The notes beneath the pieces are model-generated. The model was not told where the DNA came from and ran no database searches. It saw only the letters and a list, made by a program, of their open reading frames with translations. 64,000 nucleotides of DNA from an uncultured Acidobacteriota bacterium (GTDB lineage: Bacteria; Acidobacteriota; Blastocatellia; Pyrinomonadales; Pyrinomonadaceae), in the NCBI GenBank assembly GCA_902826795.1, contig CADEGD010000006.1, positions 1 to 64,000 on the forward strand, given 5' to 3'. A program made the position numbers and the translations under genes. The stretch's first letter is position 1; every line of letters begins with the position of its first letter. Positions 34,510-42,819 of the stretch are shown here, in pieces.

Positions 34510-34812
34510 CTATTTAGCAATCAACGCTGCCGGATTATGGTCCGCAATGTCGAGCAGCTTCGCACTTGGGCCACTCGGAGTGCCTGTACCCTGCTCCCAC
34601 GACTGAACGGTTTTGGTAGAGACATTCAGAATGGTCGCGAACACTCCTTGCGAGACATTCATTCTTTTTCGGATCTTAGTAACGTCTGCCTTCTTAAAGA
34701 CCCGATTGAACTTAGTGAACTTCGTTGTGCGAAGCTCCATTTTTTTCCCGGCCGAATGATCCACCATTTCACGCAGGGACTGCTCCAATTCCTTAAATAG
34801 TTTGTCGTCCAT
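34510..34812 (-). CDS. HTH antitoxin, HigA/NadS-like
   Basis: The 100-residue protein has an XRE-type helix-turn-helix at about 45-80 (KIRKRMNVSQGVFATILNVSTKTVQSWEQG) with the family's WEQG end. It follows a RelE-like toxin gene by 6 bp, the HigBA arrangement with the toxin first. It should neutralise the toxin and repress the operon through the palindrome at 35187-35211. Confidence 0.82.
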   Translation of the reverse strand: MDDKLFKELEQSLREMVDHSAGKKMELRTTKFTKFNRVFKKADVTKIRKRMNVSQGVFATILNVSTKTVQSWEQGTGTPSGPSAKLLDIADHNPAALIAK

Positions 34813-34818
34813 GTTCGT

Positions 34819-35181
34819 TTATCCCCTATTCTTTTCTAAGTTCCTTCTCGCTTCTCCAATCATTTGCGCGATGACCTTCTTTTGGTCTTTAGTTAAGTCC
34901 GCTTGCTCACTCTTCGGAAATAGAAATAGCAAATAAATGATGCCGTCCTTCGTAAAGTAGACGTATAGATAGCGATAAGCGCCGCTTTTACCTTTTCCAG
35001 TCGCGGGGTTTCCTACCCGAGCCTTTCTCGCACCGCCTGTACCCTGAACCACGTCGCCTTTTTCAGGGTTATTTAGCAAATCATTCTGGATTGCAAATAG
35101 TATATCCGTCGAGTTTGACTGAGAATCTATTTGCTTCGTGAATACTGTCGTTTCTACGAATTGGAAAAGTTCGCCGTTCAC
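34819..35181 (-). CDS. RelE/HigB-like toxin
   Basis: The 120-residue protein has the RelE-fold sequence of HigB/NadT-type toxins: LNNPEKGDVVQGTGGARKARVG, then KGKSGAYRYLYVYF, then IIYLLFLFPKSEQADLT, and a KKVIAQM helix. Such toxins cut mRNA on the ribosome. The GTG start at 35181 falls exactly on the predicted transcription start (see promoter), and no other start codon is plausible. Confidence 0.82.
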   Translation of the reverse strand: MNGELFQFVETTVFTKQIDSQSNSTDILFAIQNDLLNNPEKGDVVQGTGGARKARVGNPATGKGKSGAYRYLYVYFTKDGIIYLLFLFPKSEQADLTKDQKKVIAQMIGEARRNLEKNRG

Positions 35182-35186
35182 TCTCT

Positions 35187-35216
35187 AAATATCCTACCGA
35201 ATAGGATATTTGTCAA
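35187..35216 (-). promoter_or_regulatory. Promoter with embedded operator of the toxin-antitoxin operon
   Basis: On the minus strand TTGACA (35216-35211), a 17-bp spacer and GATATT (35193-35188) form a promoter. A perfect 10-bp dyad, AAATATCCTA-CCGAA-TAGGATATTT (35187-35211), fills the spacer and the -10 box, so a bound antitoxin would block polymerase. The predicted start of the transcript is 35181, the first base of the toxin GTG. Confidence 0.75.
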
Positions 35217-35435
35217 CCGGTCTTTTTAGGTCGCGGTTCAGACCTGTCCCCTATTCAAACTAATTTCTTGACATTAAACACTGTTTGTCGCAATATTCTT
35301 ATTGGAGGCGTTCCTCCTCGCGTGTCATCACCCACGCAAGAACGTTTCTAAAGCGCTCACCTTCCTAACACTTACAGTCACCGAATCAAGGCGCACTATC
35401 CCTTACCCTTTCAGTTTTCCAAGGAGAAAATCGTT

Positions 35436-37148
35436 GTGAATATCGAAGAACTCGAGCTCAGCTTGCAGACGGAATTCGAAAGCCAGGTCAGAAACGTTCT
35501 GGCCGGCATCAAGCAGGACGTAGCCGACTTTCAGCAGAAGTTTCAGTCTGAGCTTGAAGAACACCGTGCAAAGCTTGACAGCACGATCGACGATCTTTCG
35601 TCGCGCATGCCCGCGACGCTTAAGTTTGACGCCGCCTTTACCGAGTCGGTTAGTGAGCATCTTCGCCTTGCCCGCGATGACGGTGCTCAGGTCGCCGCGA
35701 CCGCATTTGGCGAGGCTGAAAAGCTTCGTGCCGATTCGGTTCCCGCCAGCGGATTCGACTTGATGCGCGAGGCAATCGCCGAGATCTCTTCAAAGACCAG
35801 CCAGGCGACGATACTTCAGTCGCTGGTTTCAGCGGCGTCGAGATTCGCATCTCGCGGAGCTTTCTTTATCGTCAAAAACGATCATTTCGTCGGCTGGAAA
35901 ACTTTCGGCCCCGAGGCTCCGGCGGACGAGCGCGTACGCGATCTGCTTTTCCCGGTGTCTGACGACAGCGTGCTTGCATCGTCGATCAAGGCAATGGACC
36001 GCGTATCTGAAACCGACGAAAGCGGATCAGAAAACAGTTTTCTCGAATCGCTGGGCTTCGGCCGTCCGGCGGAGATGCATGCGATTCCATTGCGTGCACG
36101 CGGCCGCGGAGTCGCCGTTTTATACGCGGATGCCGGCAACGAAGGCAGCGTAAACGTCGACGCGATCGAGACGTTGGTTCGCGTGGCCGGACTAACCGTC
36201 GAATTGCTCGCGGCGTCGCAGACCGTTCCCGCGCCTGAGCCGGCTCCGGCTCCTGTTGCGGCCCCGGTCCACGAAGCAGTAGAAGAGATTCAGACGCAGG
36301 TCGAATCAGAGTATGAGGCGGCTTACGAATCTACGGAAGTCTACACCGAACCAGTTGCCTCGGAAGAAGTCGAGGCTGCTGAAGTTGCCGAGGTAGAAGA
36401 AGTGGCCGAAGCTCCGGCCGCGTACGAAGTCGAGCAGACGACCTCGTGGGCAGAGAGTCAGGCAGAAGAAATTGTCGCCGAAAGCGAAGTAGAGTACGCA
36501 TCGAGCGAATACGTCGGCGAGGTAACTTACGAACTCGAGCAGACCGCGTCGCCAGCGTCCGTCATCCCAACGGTCGAGGCTCCTGAAATGGAGAGCTTCC
36601 AGCCTATCGCCGAAACGGTGAGCGAGCCGGCAGTTGAAACGGTCAGCGGTTTCGAGATGACTTCAAGCGATCAATCCGTCGCTTACGAAGTTGAGGCTCC
36701 AGCCGAAACTTTCGAGACTCCAGCTGTTGAAGCTCCGGCGGTCGCAACATTCAACGGTGCAGTCGAGGTGGCAACTGTCGCCGAGCCGGTCGTAGAAGTC
36801 GCCGCCTCTCAGCCGAAGAAAAGCCGATTCAGCGACCGAAACGTCGACCTGCCGATCGAGGTTGCCGACGACGAGCGAAAGCTGCACAACGATGCACGCC
36901 GATTCGCACGCCTGCTGGTTTCCGAGATCAAGCTTTACAACGAGCAGAAGGTGACCGACGGACGCGAAAACGGAAATCTTTACCATCAGCTCAAGGAAGC
37001 GATCGACCGTTCACGCGAGATGTACGACAAGCGCGTTCAGCCGGCCGTTGCGTCTAAGTTCGACTACTTCCATTACGAGGTGCTCAACAGCCTGGCCGAA
37101 GGTCAAACTTCAAAGCTCGGTTCCGGCTATCCCGGAGCAAGCGTTTAG
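35436..37148 (+). CDS. Acidic coiled-coil protein with GAF-like middle and low-complexity region
   Basis: The 570-residue protein has an N-terminal coiled coil (1-60), a GAF-like part at about 115-260 (ILQSLVSAASRFASRGAFFI, then AIPLRARGRGVAVLYAD), a glutamate/alanine/valine-rich low-complexity region (about 270-450) and a conserved helical C-terminus (450-550, DDERKLHNDARRFARLLVSE). The C-terminus resembles the tail found after response-regulator or PilZ-like parts in some motility-related proteins, but no named family is certain. AAGGAG precedes the GTG. A strong terminator follows. Confidence 0.65.
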   Translation: MNIEELELSLQTEFESQVRNVLAGIKQDVADFQQKFQSELEEHRAKLDSTIDDLSSRMPATLKFDAAFTESVSEHLRLARDDGAQVAATAFGEAEKLRADSVPASGFDLMREAIAEISSKTSQATILQSLVSAASRFASRGAFFIVKNDHFVGWKTFGPEAPADERVRDLLFPVSDDSVLASSIKAMDRVSETDESGSENSFLESLGFGRPAEMHAIPLRARGRGVAVLYADAGNEGSVNVDAIETLVRVAGLTVELLAASQTVPAPEPAPAPVAAPVHEAVEEIQTQVESEYEAAYESTEVYTEPVASEEVEAAEVAEVEEVAEAPAAYEVEQTTSWAESQAEEIVAESEVEYASSEYVGEVTYELEQTASPASVIPTVEAPEMESFQPIAETVSEPAVETVSGFEMTSSDQSVAYEVEAPAETFETPAVEAPAVATFNGAVEVATVAEPVVEVAASQPKKSRFSDRNVDLPIEVADDERKLHNDARRFARLLVSEIKLYNEQKVTDGRENGNLYHQLKEAIDRSREMYDKRVQPAVASKFDYFHYEVLNSLAEGQTSKLGSGYPGASV

Positions 37149-37167
37149 ATCTTTGGTCGAGCAGAAT

Positions 37168-37204
37168 ACAAAAAAGCCGGACTCAACGGGTCCGGCTTTT
37201 TTAT
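37168..37204. terminator. Bidirectional rho-independent terminator
   Basis: AAAAAGCCGGAC and GTCCGGCTTTTT form a stem with a short CTCAACGG-type loop, followed by TTATT on the plus strand and an A run on the other side. It serves both the acidic coiled-coil gene and the convergent M16 gene. Confidence 0.9.
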
Positions 37205-37219
37205 TGTATTTTTTCCAGC

Positions 37220-38554
37220 CTAATCCGAGAGCGTCACGAAGTTATCGCGTTTCACGGCAGCCGGATCGCCGATGTAAAAGTATCGGATATTCTTCATATA
37301 CTTGCTCGCAACGTTGCGAATGTCGTCCGGCTTAACGGATCTCACACCGTTCAGAAACTGGAATGAGTTTTTCCAGCCGCCGCCGATCAGTTCGTATTTT
37401 GCGAGTTCGGCAACTTGGGCCGTGCTCGTTTCCTGGCCGATGTAATGACGCGTCAAGAAGAACGACGCGATCTCGTCGATCACGGCCGGGTTCAACTGGC
37501 GGTCTTGCAGAAATTTGATCTGCTCGACCATCGCCGTCACCGCTCGATTCGGGTCGTTCGTCGAAACCGAGATATTCGCCGTGTTGGCGGCAAAAGATTC
37601 CATGTCCGCGTCCGGCGCATAGCTCAACTGCAGTTCGCCGCGAACCTTCTGATAGACCAGCGTCTGCAAGATGGACATCGCAACGCGCATAGCGTAATAG
37701 TCCGGATTGTCGATCGACGGTGCGGCGAACACGCCCTTGACGTAATTGGTCGGAAGCGCACGCTGCGTAACATCGAACGTCCCTTTCGAAAAGTCGATCG
37801 CCGGATACGCGGCGTCTTTATACGTACCCTTGGGCATCTTGCCGAACGTCGCCGTAAGCTGCTTCGTCAACTCCGCCGTATCAAGGTCGCCGACGATAAC
37901 GAACAGCAGCCGCGAAGTTTCCATCAACCGCTTGTGATAAGCGCGAAGGTCGGCGGACGTAATAGCACTGATCGTTGCGGGCGTTCCCGCGATGTCATTC
38001 GCATACGGATGGCCGGCGTAGATGATCCGGTCTTGCATCGCATCGAGTGCCGATTCGGGCACCGATCCGATCTCGCGAAGCTTCGCAAGCTGCAGGTCTT
38101 TGTTTCGTTTCACATCGTCTTCGGCGAACGCGGGATTCAGAGCGACGTCGGAAAAGATCTCGAAAACGCGAGGGAAGTCCGGCTTGGTCGTGGCGATGCC
38201 GATCACGCTGTAATCGTTCGAAACACCCGATGTGATCGAGCTTCCGCGACCCGAAAGTTCGCGTCGAACGGTCTGCCGCGGAATGTTCTTTCCGGCCTCG
38301 ATCGCGGTCGCCAACATCACCGACTCGATACCCGCGTTCTTGTCACTTAGGTTCCTGGCACCGCCGCGAATGAATAATCCGCCCGAAACGGTCGCCGATC
38401 CCGGCCGACGTTTGTAGATAACCTTCAACCCGTTCACGTCAAACTCGGTGACGAGATTGGCCCCGGCCGCAACGGTATCGAATCCGTTCGCCTGCGAAAA
38501 CACCGACACCGAAAAGATCGCGAAAACGAGAAAGATCTTCGTTAGTTTGTTCAC
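37220..38554 (-). CDS. M16-family peptidase, non-catalytic subunit
   Basis: The 444-residue protein has a signal peptide and the M16 fold (FIRGGARNLSDKNAGIESVML), but where the zinc motif HxxEH should be it has NAGIES, so it cannot bind the metal. The conserved C-terminal half with SYAPDADMESFAANTANISV is present. Its GTG start shares one base with the stop of the catalytic partner. As in other bacterial M16 pairs and mitochondrial processing peptidase, the inactive subunit likely helps substrate binding in the periplasm. Confidence 0.85.
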   Translation of the reverse strand: MNKLTKIFLVFAIFSVSVFSQANGFDTVAAGANLVTEFDVNGLKVIYKRRPGSATVSGGLFIRGGARNLSDKNAGIESVMLATAIEAGKNIPRQTVRRELSGRGSSITSGVSNDYSVIGIATTKPDFPRVFEIFSDVALNPAFAEDDVKRNKDLQLAKLREIGSVPESALDAMQDRIIYAGHPYANDIAGTPATISAITSADLRAYHKRLMETSRLLFVIVGDLDTAELTKQLTATFGKMPKGTYKDAAYPAIDFSKGTFDVTQRALPTNYVKGVFAAPSIDNPDYYAMRVAMSILQTLVYQKVRGELQLSYAPDADMESFAANTANISVSTNDPNRAVTAMVEQIKFLQDRQLNPAVIDEIASFFLTRHYIGQETSTAQVAELAKYELIGGGWKNSFQFLNGVRSVKPDDIRNVASKYMKNIRYFYIGDPAAVKRDNFVTLSD

Positions 38555-40056
38555 TACTTCGCACCTCCGATCAGGTCTTGTTCGGTCAGGTTAGCTGCTT
38601 TTTTACCTTCCGGAGTCGCAAGCGCCACGGCGACGCGGTTTTTTCCGATCACGTAAGTTGTCAGATATTTGTTGATGTCCGCACGGGTTACCGCACGGAG
38701 TTTCGAATGGTAAGTTCGGAAGTATTCGATGCCGGTTGACGACCACCAGAACCCGAGCGTATGCGCGTATTCGCTGGCTTGCTCGCGGTCGAAAAGGTCC
38801 CTGTTTTCAAGAATTGTCTTCGCCGATTCGAGTTCTTCGTCGGTGAAATAATCGGGCCGGGTGAAAGCGTTTATCTCGGCATATGCGGCCTTCATCGCGT
38901 CTTTTGCCTTTGCCGGATCGGTCGACAATACAAGATTGATCGGCCCGACGTTTCGCTGAGTGTAATAGCCGAACCCGACCGAATTTACCAATCCGGTATC
39001 GACAAGGTTTCGCTGAAATCTCGAATCGGGCTGCTCGATAATGTAAGAAAAAACGTCGGCCGCGTAGGTCGCCGCATCGTCTTTCCCGATCGACGGGCCG
39101 TGCCAGCCGACCTCAACGAAAACGTTCTGCCCCGCCGCCGGGTCCGAAAGCGAATCGGCAGGACGCTCGATGATCACGGCTTCACTCTTTGGCAGCGGGG
39201 GATGTTCGACGAGCGGAAATTCTTCGAACGGATCTTTCGCCCGCCGTTCCCAGCTTCCCATCACCTGTCCGGCGATCTTGAATACCTCTTCGGGCTTTGC
39301 ATCGCCGGTCACGATCAACGCCGAATTGTTCGGAACGTAGTAACGGGATTGGATCGTCCGCATCTTTTCAAGCGTCGAGGTCCCGACCGATTCGCGCGTT
39401 CCCTGCGGGTCTTTACGCGTCGGATATTTGAAGAAAAGCTTCTGCTTCATCGCCAGGTCGAGATAGCCGAATGGATTCGCCTCGTGCCGGTCGATCTCGC
39501 CGATAACCACCTTTTTTTCGGCCTCGAAATCTTCTTCGTCAAACGTCGGAAAGCGGACCGAATCGTTGATGACCCTTACGGCGGTTCCGAGGAATTCGCG
39601 CGTGGTGGTGTAGTAATAATTCACGATCTCTTCGCGCGTAGTCCCGTTGAAAATGCTCACCTTGTTCGCGTTTTGCAGGTAAGAGAGATCGCCGATCTTC
39701 GCCCGCAAGCCTTCGGCCCGGGTACATATCGGCGGAACGTTGAACCTATTCGGCAAGTTGCCGCAATCGCGTAAAACGAGGGCCATGTTCGGTTTGAAGA
39801 ACATGTGTTCGTAAAGGTGCGAGAGGCCGTGAAACTCCGGCGATTCCGTAAACGAACCGTTCCTTACGGCAAGCTCGACCGTTACGATCGGCACCGACGG
39901 GTCAGAAAGCACGATCACTTCGAGCCCGTTAGGCAGCGTCTTGCTTACGAACGGAACTGCGTAGTCCGGCCGCTTCGCCGCCGCCGGCGTCTGGGCGAGT
40001 GCTGCGTTTGTAAATGTCGAAAAAAGAAGCAGGCAGGGTAAAAAATATCGTTTCAC
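38554..40056 (-). CDS. M16-family zinc metallopeptidase, catalytic subunit
   Basis: The 500-residue protein has a signal peptide ending at ALAQ and the inverted zinc motif H80-L-Y-E83-H84 in HGLSHLYEHMFF. A further glutamate in the helix around FEAEKKVVIGEIDRHE can complete the site. It precedes the inactive partner by a one-base overlap, so a 1:1 complex is expected. Substrates are probably short peptides. Confidence 0.88.
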   Translation of the reverse strand: MKRYFLPCLLLFSTFTNAALAQTPAAAKRPDYAVPFVSKTLPNGLEVIVLSDPSVPIVTVELAVRNGSFTESPEFHGLSHLYEHMFFKPNMALVLRDCGNLPNRFNVPPICTRAEGLRAKIGDLSYLQNANKVSIFNGTTREEIVNYYYTTTREFLGTAVRVINDSVRFPTFDEEDFEAEKKVVIGEIDRHEANPFGYLDLAMKQKLFFKYPTRKDPQGTRESVGTSTLEKMRTIQSRYYVPNNSALIVTGDAKPEEVFKIAGQVMGSWERRAKDPFEEFPLVEHPPLPKSEAVIIERPADSLSDPAAGQNVFVEVGWHGPSIGKDDAATYAADVFSYIIEQPDSRFQRNLVDTGLVNSVGFGYYTQRNVGPINLVLSTDPAKAKDAMKAAYAEINAFTRPDYFTDEELESAKTILENRDLFDREQASEYAHTLGFWWSSTGIEYFRTYHSKLRAVTRADINKYLTTYVIGKNRVAVALATPEGKKAANLTEQDLIGGAK

Positions 40057-40181
40057 TAAAAGACTCCCTCGGGATTAAATGCTCGCAGTAATACGCTTAA
40101 TAACCGCCTATGTTTCTGCGAGAAATTCCAATTTGCACCTGTTCGCAAGTTCAATCTAATCTAGCATATGAGGCTAAACCT

Positions 40182-40403
40182 ATGGAACGAGATAATTTGA
40201 TGCACGGAGCCCGCACCGCGTTGAACACGATTCCCGAAATGCGCGAATGGGCCGAACAATATCTAAAAGAAAAAACCCGCTCCGAAAAGAGCGAGCTTTC
40301 GGACGAAGAGTTCGAAAAATTCTGGAAATACCACAAACCCGAGATCATCCACGCCGGCGCCGCCGAAGCCGCGTCGGCGTACAAAGATAGAGAGCGAAGC
40401 TAG
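40182..40403 (+). CDS. Small charged hypothetical protein
   Basis: The 73-residue product is highly charged (ERDNLMHGART, then YLKEKTRSEKSELSDEEFEKFW) and soluble. GAGG precedes the ATG at 40182, which is preferred over the longer frame beginning at 40110. No family was recognised. It ends head-on with prmC, the two stops overlapping. Confidence 0.55.
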   Translation: MERDNLMHGARTALNTIPEMREWAEQYLKEKTRSEKSELSDEEFEKFWKYHKPEIIHAGAAEAASAYKDRERS

Positions 40404-41260
40404 TAGAGCTTTGCATCCAGAGTGCGGGGAATCCCTTGCAGGTCGTTGATAAATTGGATGTCTAGCCAGAGATTTGAGTCGATCATGGATCTTACCTGTT
40501 CGCTTTGGCCGAAGCCGATCTCGATTAGCATATGGCCGCCGGATTGAAGATAATTGGGCGAGCCGTCGATGATGCGTTTGACTATCGTGAGGCCGGTTGA
40601 GCCGTCGGTGACGGCAGCTTTCGGATCGTGGTCGCGCACCTCGGGCTGAAGTTGGGCGTATTCGGCAAGCAGTACGTAGGGCGGGTTTGAGACGATCAGA
40701 TCAAACTTCTCATCAGGAACGTTTTCGAAGACGTCGGAATGAACTAACGTTAGCCTTCCGCCGACCTCATGCATCTCGGCGTTTCGACGAGCGATCTCGA
40801 TTGCGGGTTCGGAAATATCAACGGCGACCGCTGACGCTTTCGGCACTTGTTTGAGGATCGCCACTGAGATACAGCCTGATCCGACGCCGATCTCGAGGAT
40901 TCGTGAGGATGCGGACTGAAGTCCGCGTTCGGTGGAGAGAAGCTCGATCGCGCGTTCAACTATCAACTCAGTCTCGGGCCGCGGGATAAGCACGTCGGGC
41001 GTGACGACGAAGTCGAGGCCGTAGAATTCCTGTCGACCGACGATGTGTTGAAACGGTTCGCGCGTCGCTCGGCGGGCAATCGAGTTTCGAAATAACTCGC
41101 CTTCTTTATCGGTTAGTTCGTATTCCGGATGGGCGATGGTGAACGCGCGGCCACGAGCGATCGAAAATTGCAGCAGCGAGTTTGCCTCTCGATGAGGCTC
41201 GGCAATGCCCGCCTTTGCAAGCACGTCGGAGCCGAACGAGATCGCATCAGTGATCGTCAT
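40400..41260 (-). CDS. prmC: Peptide chain release factor glutamine methyltransferase
   Basis: The 286-residue protein has the N-terminal helical PrmC domain, the AdoMet motif LEIGVGSGCISVAI and the catalytic NPPY in LIVSNPPYVLL. It methylates the GGQ glutamine of release factors 1 and 2. The ATG at 41260 overlaps the stop of the sugar transferase gene (ATGA); the longer frame upstream is the shadow of that gene. It is the last gene of the polysaccharide operon, an unusual place since prmC normally follows prfA. Confidence 0.93.
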   Translation of the reverse strand: MTITDAISFGSDVLAKAGIAEPHREANSLLQFSIARGRAFTIAHPEYELTDKEGELFRNSIARRATREPFQHIVGRQEFYGLDFVVTPDVLIPRPETELIVERAIELLSTERGLQSASSRILEIGVGSGCISVAILKQVPKASAVAVDISEPAIEIARRNAEMHEVGGRLTLVHSDVFENVPDEKFDLIVSNPPYVLLAEYAQLQPEVRDHDPKAAVTDGSTGLTIVKRIIDGSPNYLQSGGHMLIEIGFGQSEQVRSMIDSNLWLDIQFINDLQGIPRTLDAKLY

Positions 41261-42819
41261 CGGGCGCCGTCTCCGCGAAAGACCGCCGGCAGCGTGAGCA
41301 GGATTATCTTCAGGTCGAGCCAAAGCGACCAGTTCTCGATATAGAAAAGATCGGTGCGGACCATCTCGTCGAAAGTCAGGCGGTTGCGTCCCGAAACCTG
41401 CCACAGGCCGGTGATGCCGGGCTTCATGTCGAGCCGCTTTCGATGCCACAGTTTATACGCCTCGACCTCGTAAGGAATGGGCGGACGCGGGCCGACGATG
41501 CTCATGTCGCCTTTGAGTACGTTGAAAAGCTGCGGCAGTTCGTCAAGACTGGATCGGCGCAGGAACCGGCCGGCCCGCGTGATCCGCGGATCGTCTTTCA
41601 CCTTACCGTAAACGGGAGCCGCGTCGTTGCCGACGTTTGCGGCCTGTTCGCCGTCGATATTCTTCTCGTAAGTTTCGCGATGAATGTCTTCATCGGCGTC
41701 CTGCCGCATCGATCGAAACTTGTAGCATAGGAAAACGCGACCGTCCATTCCGACACGTTCCTGCCGAAAAAAGATCTTCCCTCTCGAATCGAGCTTGATC
41801 CAGATCGCGATGATGGCGAGCAGCGGCGAAACGCCGATAAGCGCAAGCATTGCGATCGCGATATCCGAAACACGCTTGACGAACCGCTCTACGTCGGACA
41901 GCGGTTCGCGAAAGAGCCGGACCATCGGCAGTACGCCGATCTGATCGACGCTAGTTTTTTGCGGCAGCAGCTCGAACAGGCTCGGAGCAAAGCGGAACTC
42001 GACGCGCTGGCCGCGGCCGATCTTCATCATCGCCTCGAACATGCGGTCGCTGGTGATCGAGTTGTCGGTGATGATCACTTCCTGGATCGCGAGTTCGCGG
42101 ACGGCGGCGGGCAGATCGTCGATGGTGCCGACGATCGGTATACCGTTTAAACTGTCGTCGTTTGCGGACAGGAATGTTCGCGTTCCATCGCGCGTTCCGA
42201 TCACGCCTACAACACGGTAGCCGAGATCGCGGCGGTCGCGAAGCTCGTTGATGGTCTGCTCGGCTTCGGCGTTCGTTCCGGCGATGAGTGTCGGGATCAG
42301 GTTGATGTCTCGATTGCGGGCTCGCACTTGCAGGAACCGCAGTAAGGAATGGAAGGCGAGATAAGCAGCTAACGCGATCGCAAAATCGAGAACGAAGACG
42401 CTGCGGGAATATGAGAACTCGCGAAACGCAAAACCGCCGCGGAACAGGAACGCCCACGTGATGATCAGCAGCGATGAAACGCCGACCGCTTTGATGATCT
42501 TAATCGCTTCCTGTGCGTATGAGAACGAACCATAATAATTATACGCCCGCTGATAGAGCAGCATCGCAATGCGCGCGGCGACCGCGAAATAGAGAATTCC
42601 CGCATACGGCACGAAATCTTTCGACCAAGCCCACGCGGTGTTCGAGAGCACGTCGGAACCTTCGCGGATCTTGAACGCGAGCAGAAAACTTGCCACCACG
42701 ATCATCACGTCCGCCGCGATCACAACAAGCTTGATCGCCGGCATCACCCACGCCGGAACGCGGCGGGCAGCGGCGATCCGCTCAGTCGCGAGTTGGCTTA
42801 CTGCTGCTTCCGATTTCAT
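41257..42819 (-). CDS. WcaJ/WbaP-type polyprenyl glycosylphosphotransferase
   Basis: The 520-residue protein has five membrane segments in the first 200 residues, a nucleotide-binding-like middle region (about 190-290), and a C-terminal sugar transferase domain with [41 protein letters not shown] and [13 protein letters not shown]. It moves a hexose-1-phosphate from a UDP-sugar to undecaprenyl phosphate, the first step of exopolysaccharide repeat-unit assembly. Both ends overlap neighbouring genes by 4 bp. Confidence 0.93.
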   Translation of the reverse strand: MKSEAAVSQLATERIAAARRVPAWVMPAIKLVVIAADVMIVVASFLLAFKIREGSDVLSNTAWAWSKDFVPYAGILYFAVAARIAMLLYQRAYNYYGSFSYAQEAIKIIKAVGVSSLLIITWAFLFRGGFAFREFSYSRSVFVLDFAIALAAYLAFHSLLRFLQVRARNRDINLIPTLIAGTNAEAEQTINELRDRRDLGYRVVGVIGTRDGTRTFLSANDDSLNGIPIVGTIDDLPAAVRELAIQEVIITDNSITSDRMFEAMMKIGRGQRVEFRFAPSLFELLPQKTSVDQIGVLPMVRLFREPLSDVERFVKRVSDIAIAMLALIGVSPLLAIIAIWIKLDSRGKIFFRQERVGMDGRVFLCYKFRSMRQDADEDIHRETYEKNIDGEQAANVGNDAAPVYGKVKDDPRITRAGRFLRRSSLDELPQLFNVLKGDMSIVGPRPPIPYEVEAYKLWHRKRLDMKPGITGLWQVSGRNRLTFDEMVRTDLFYIENWSLWLDLKIILLTLPAVFRGDGAR

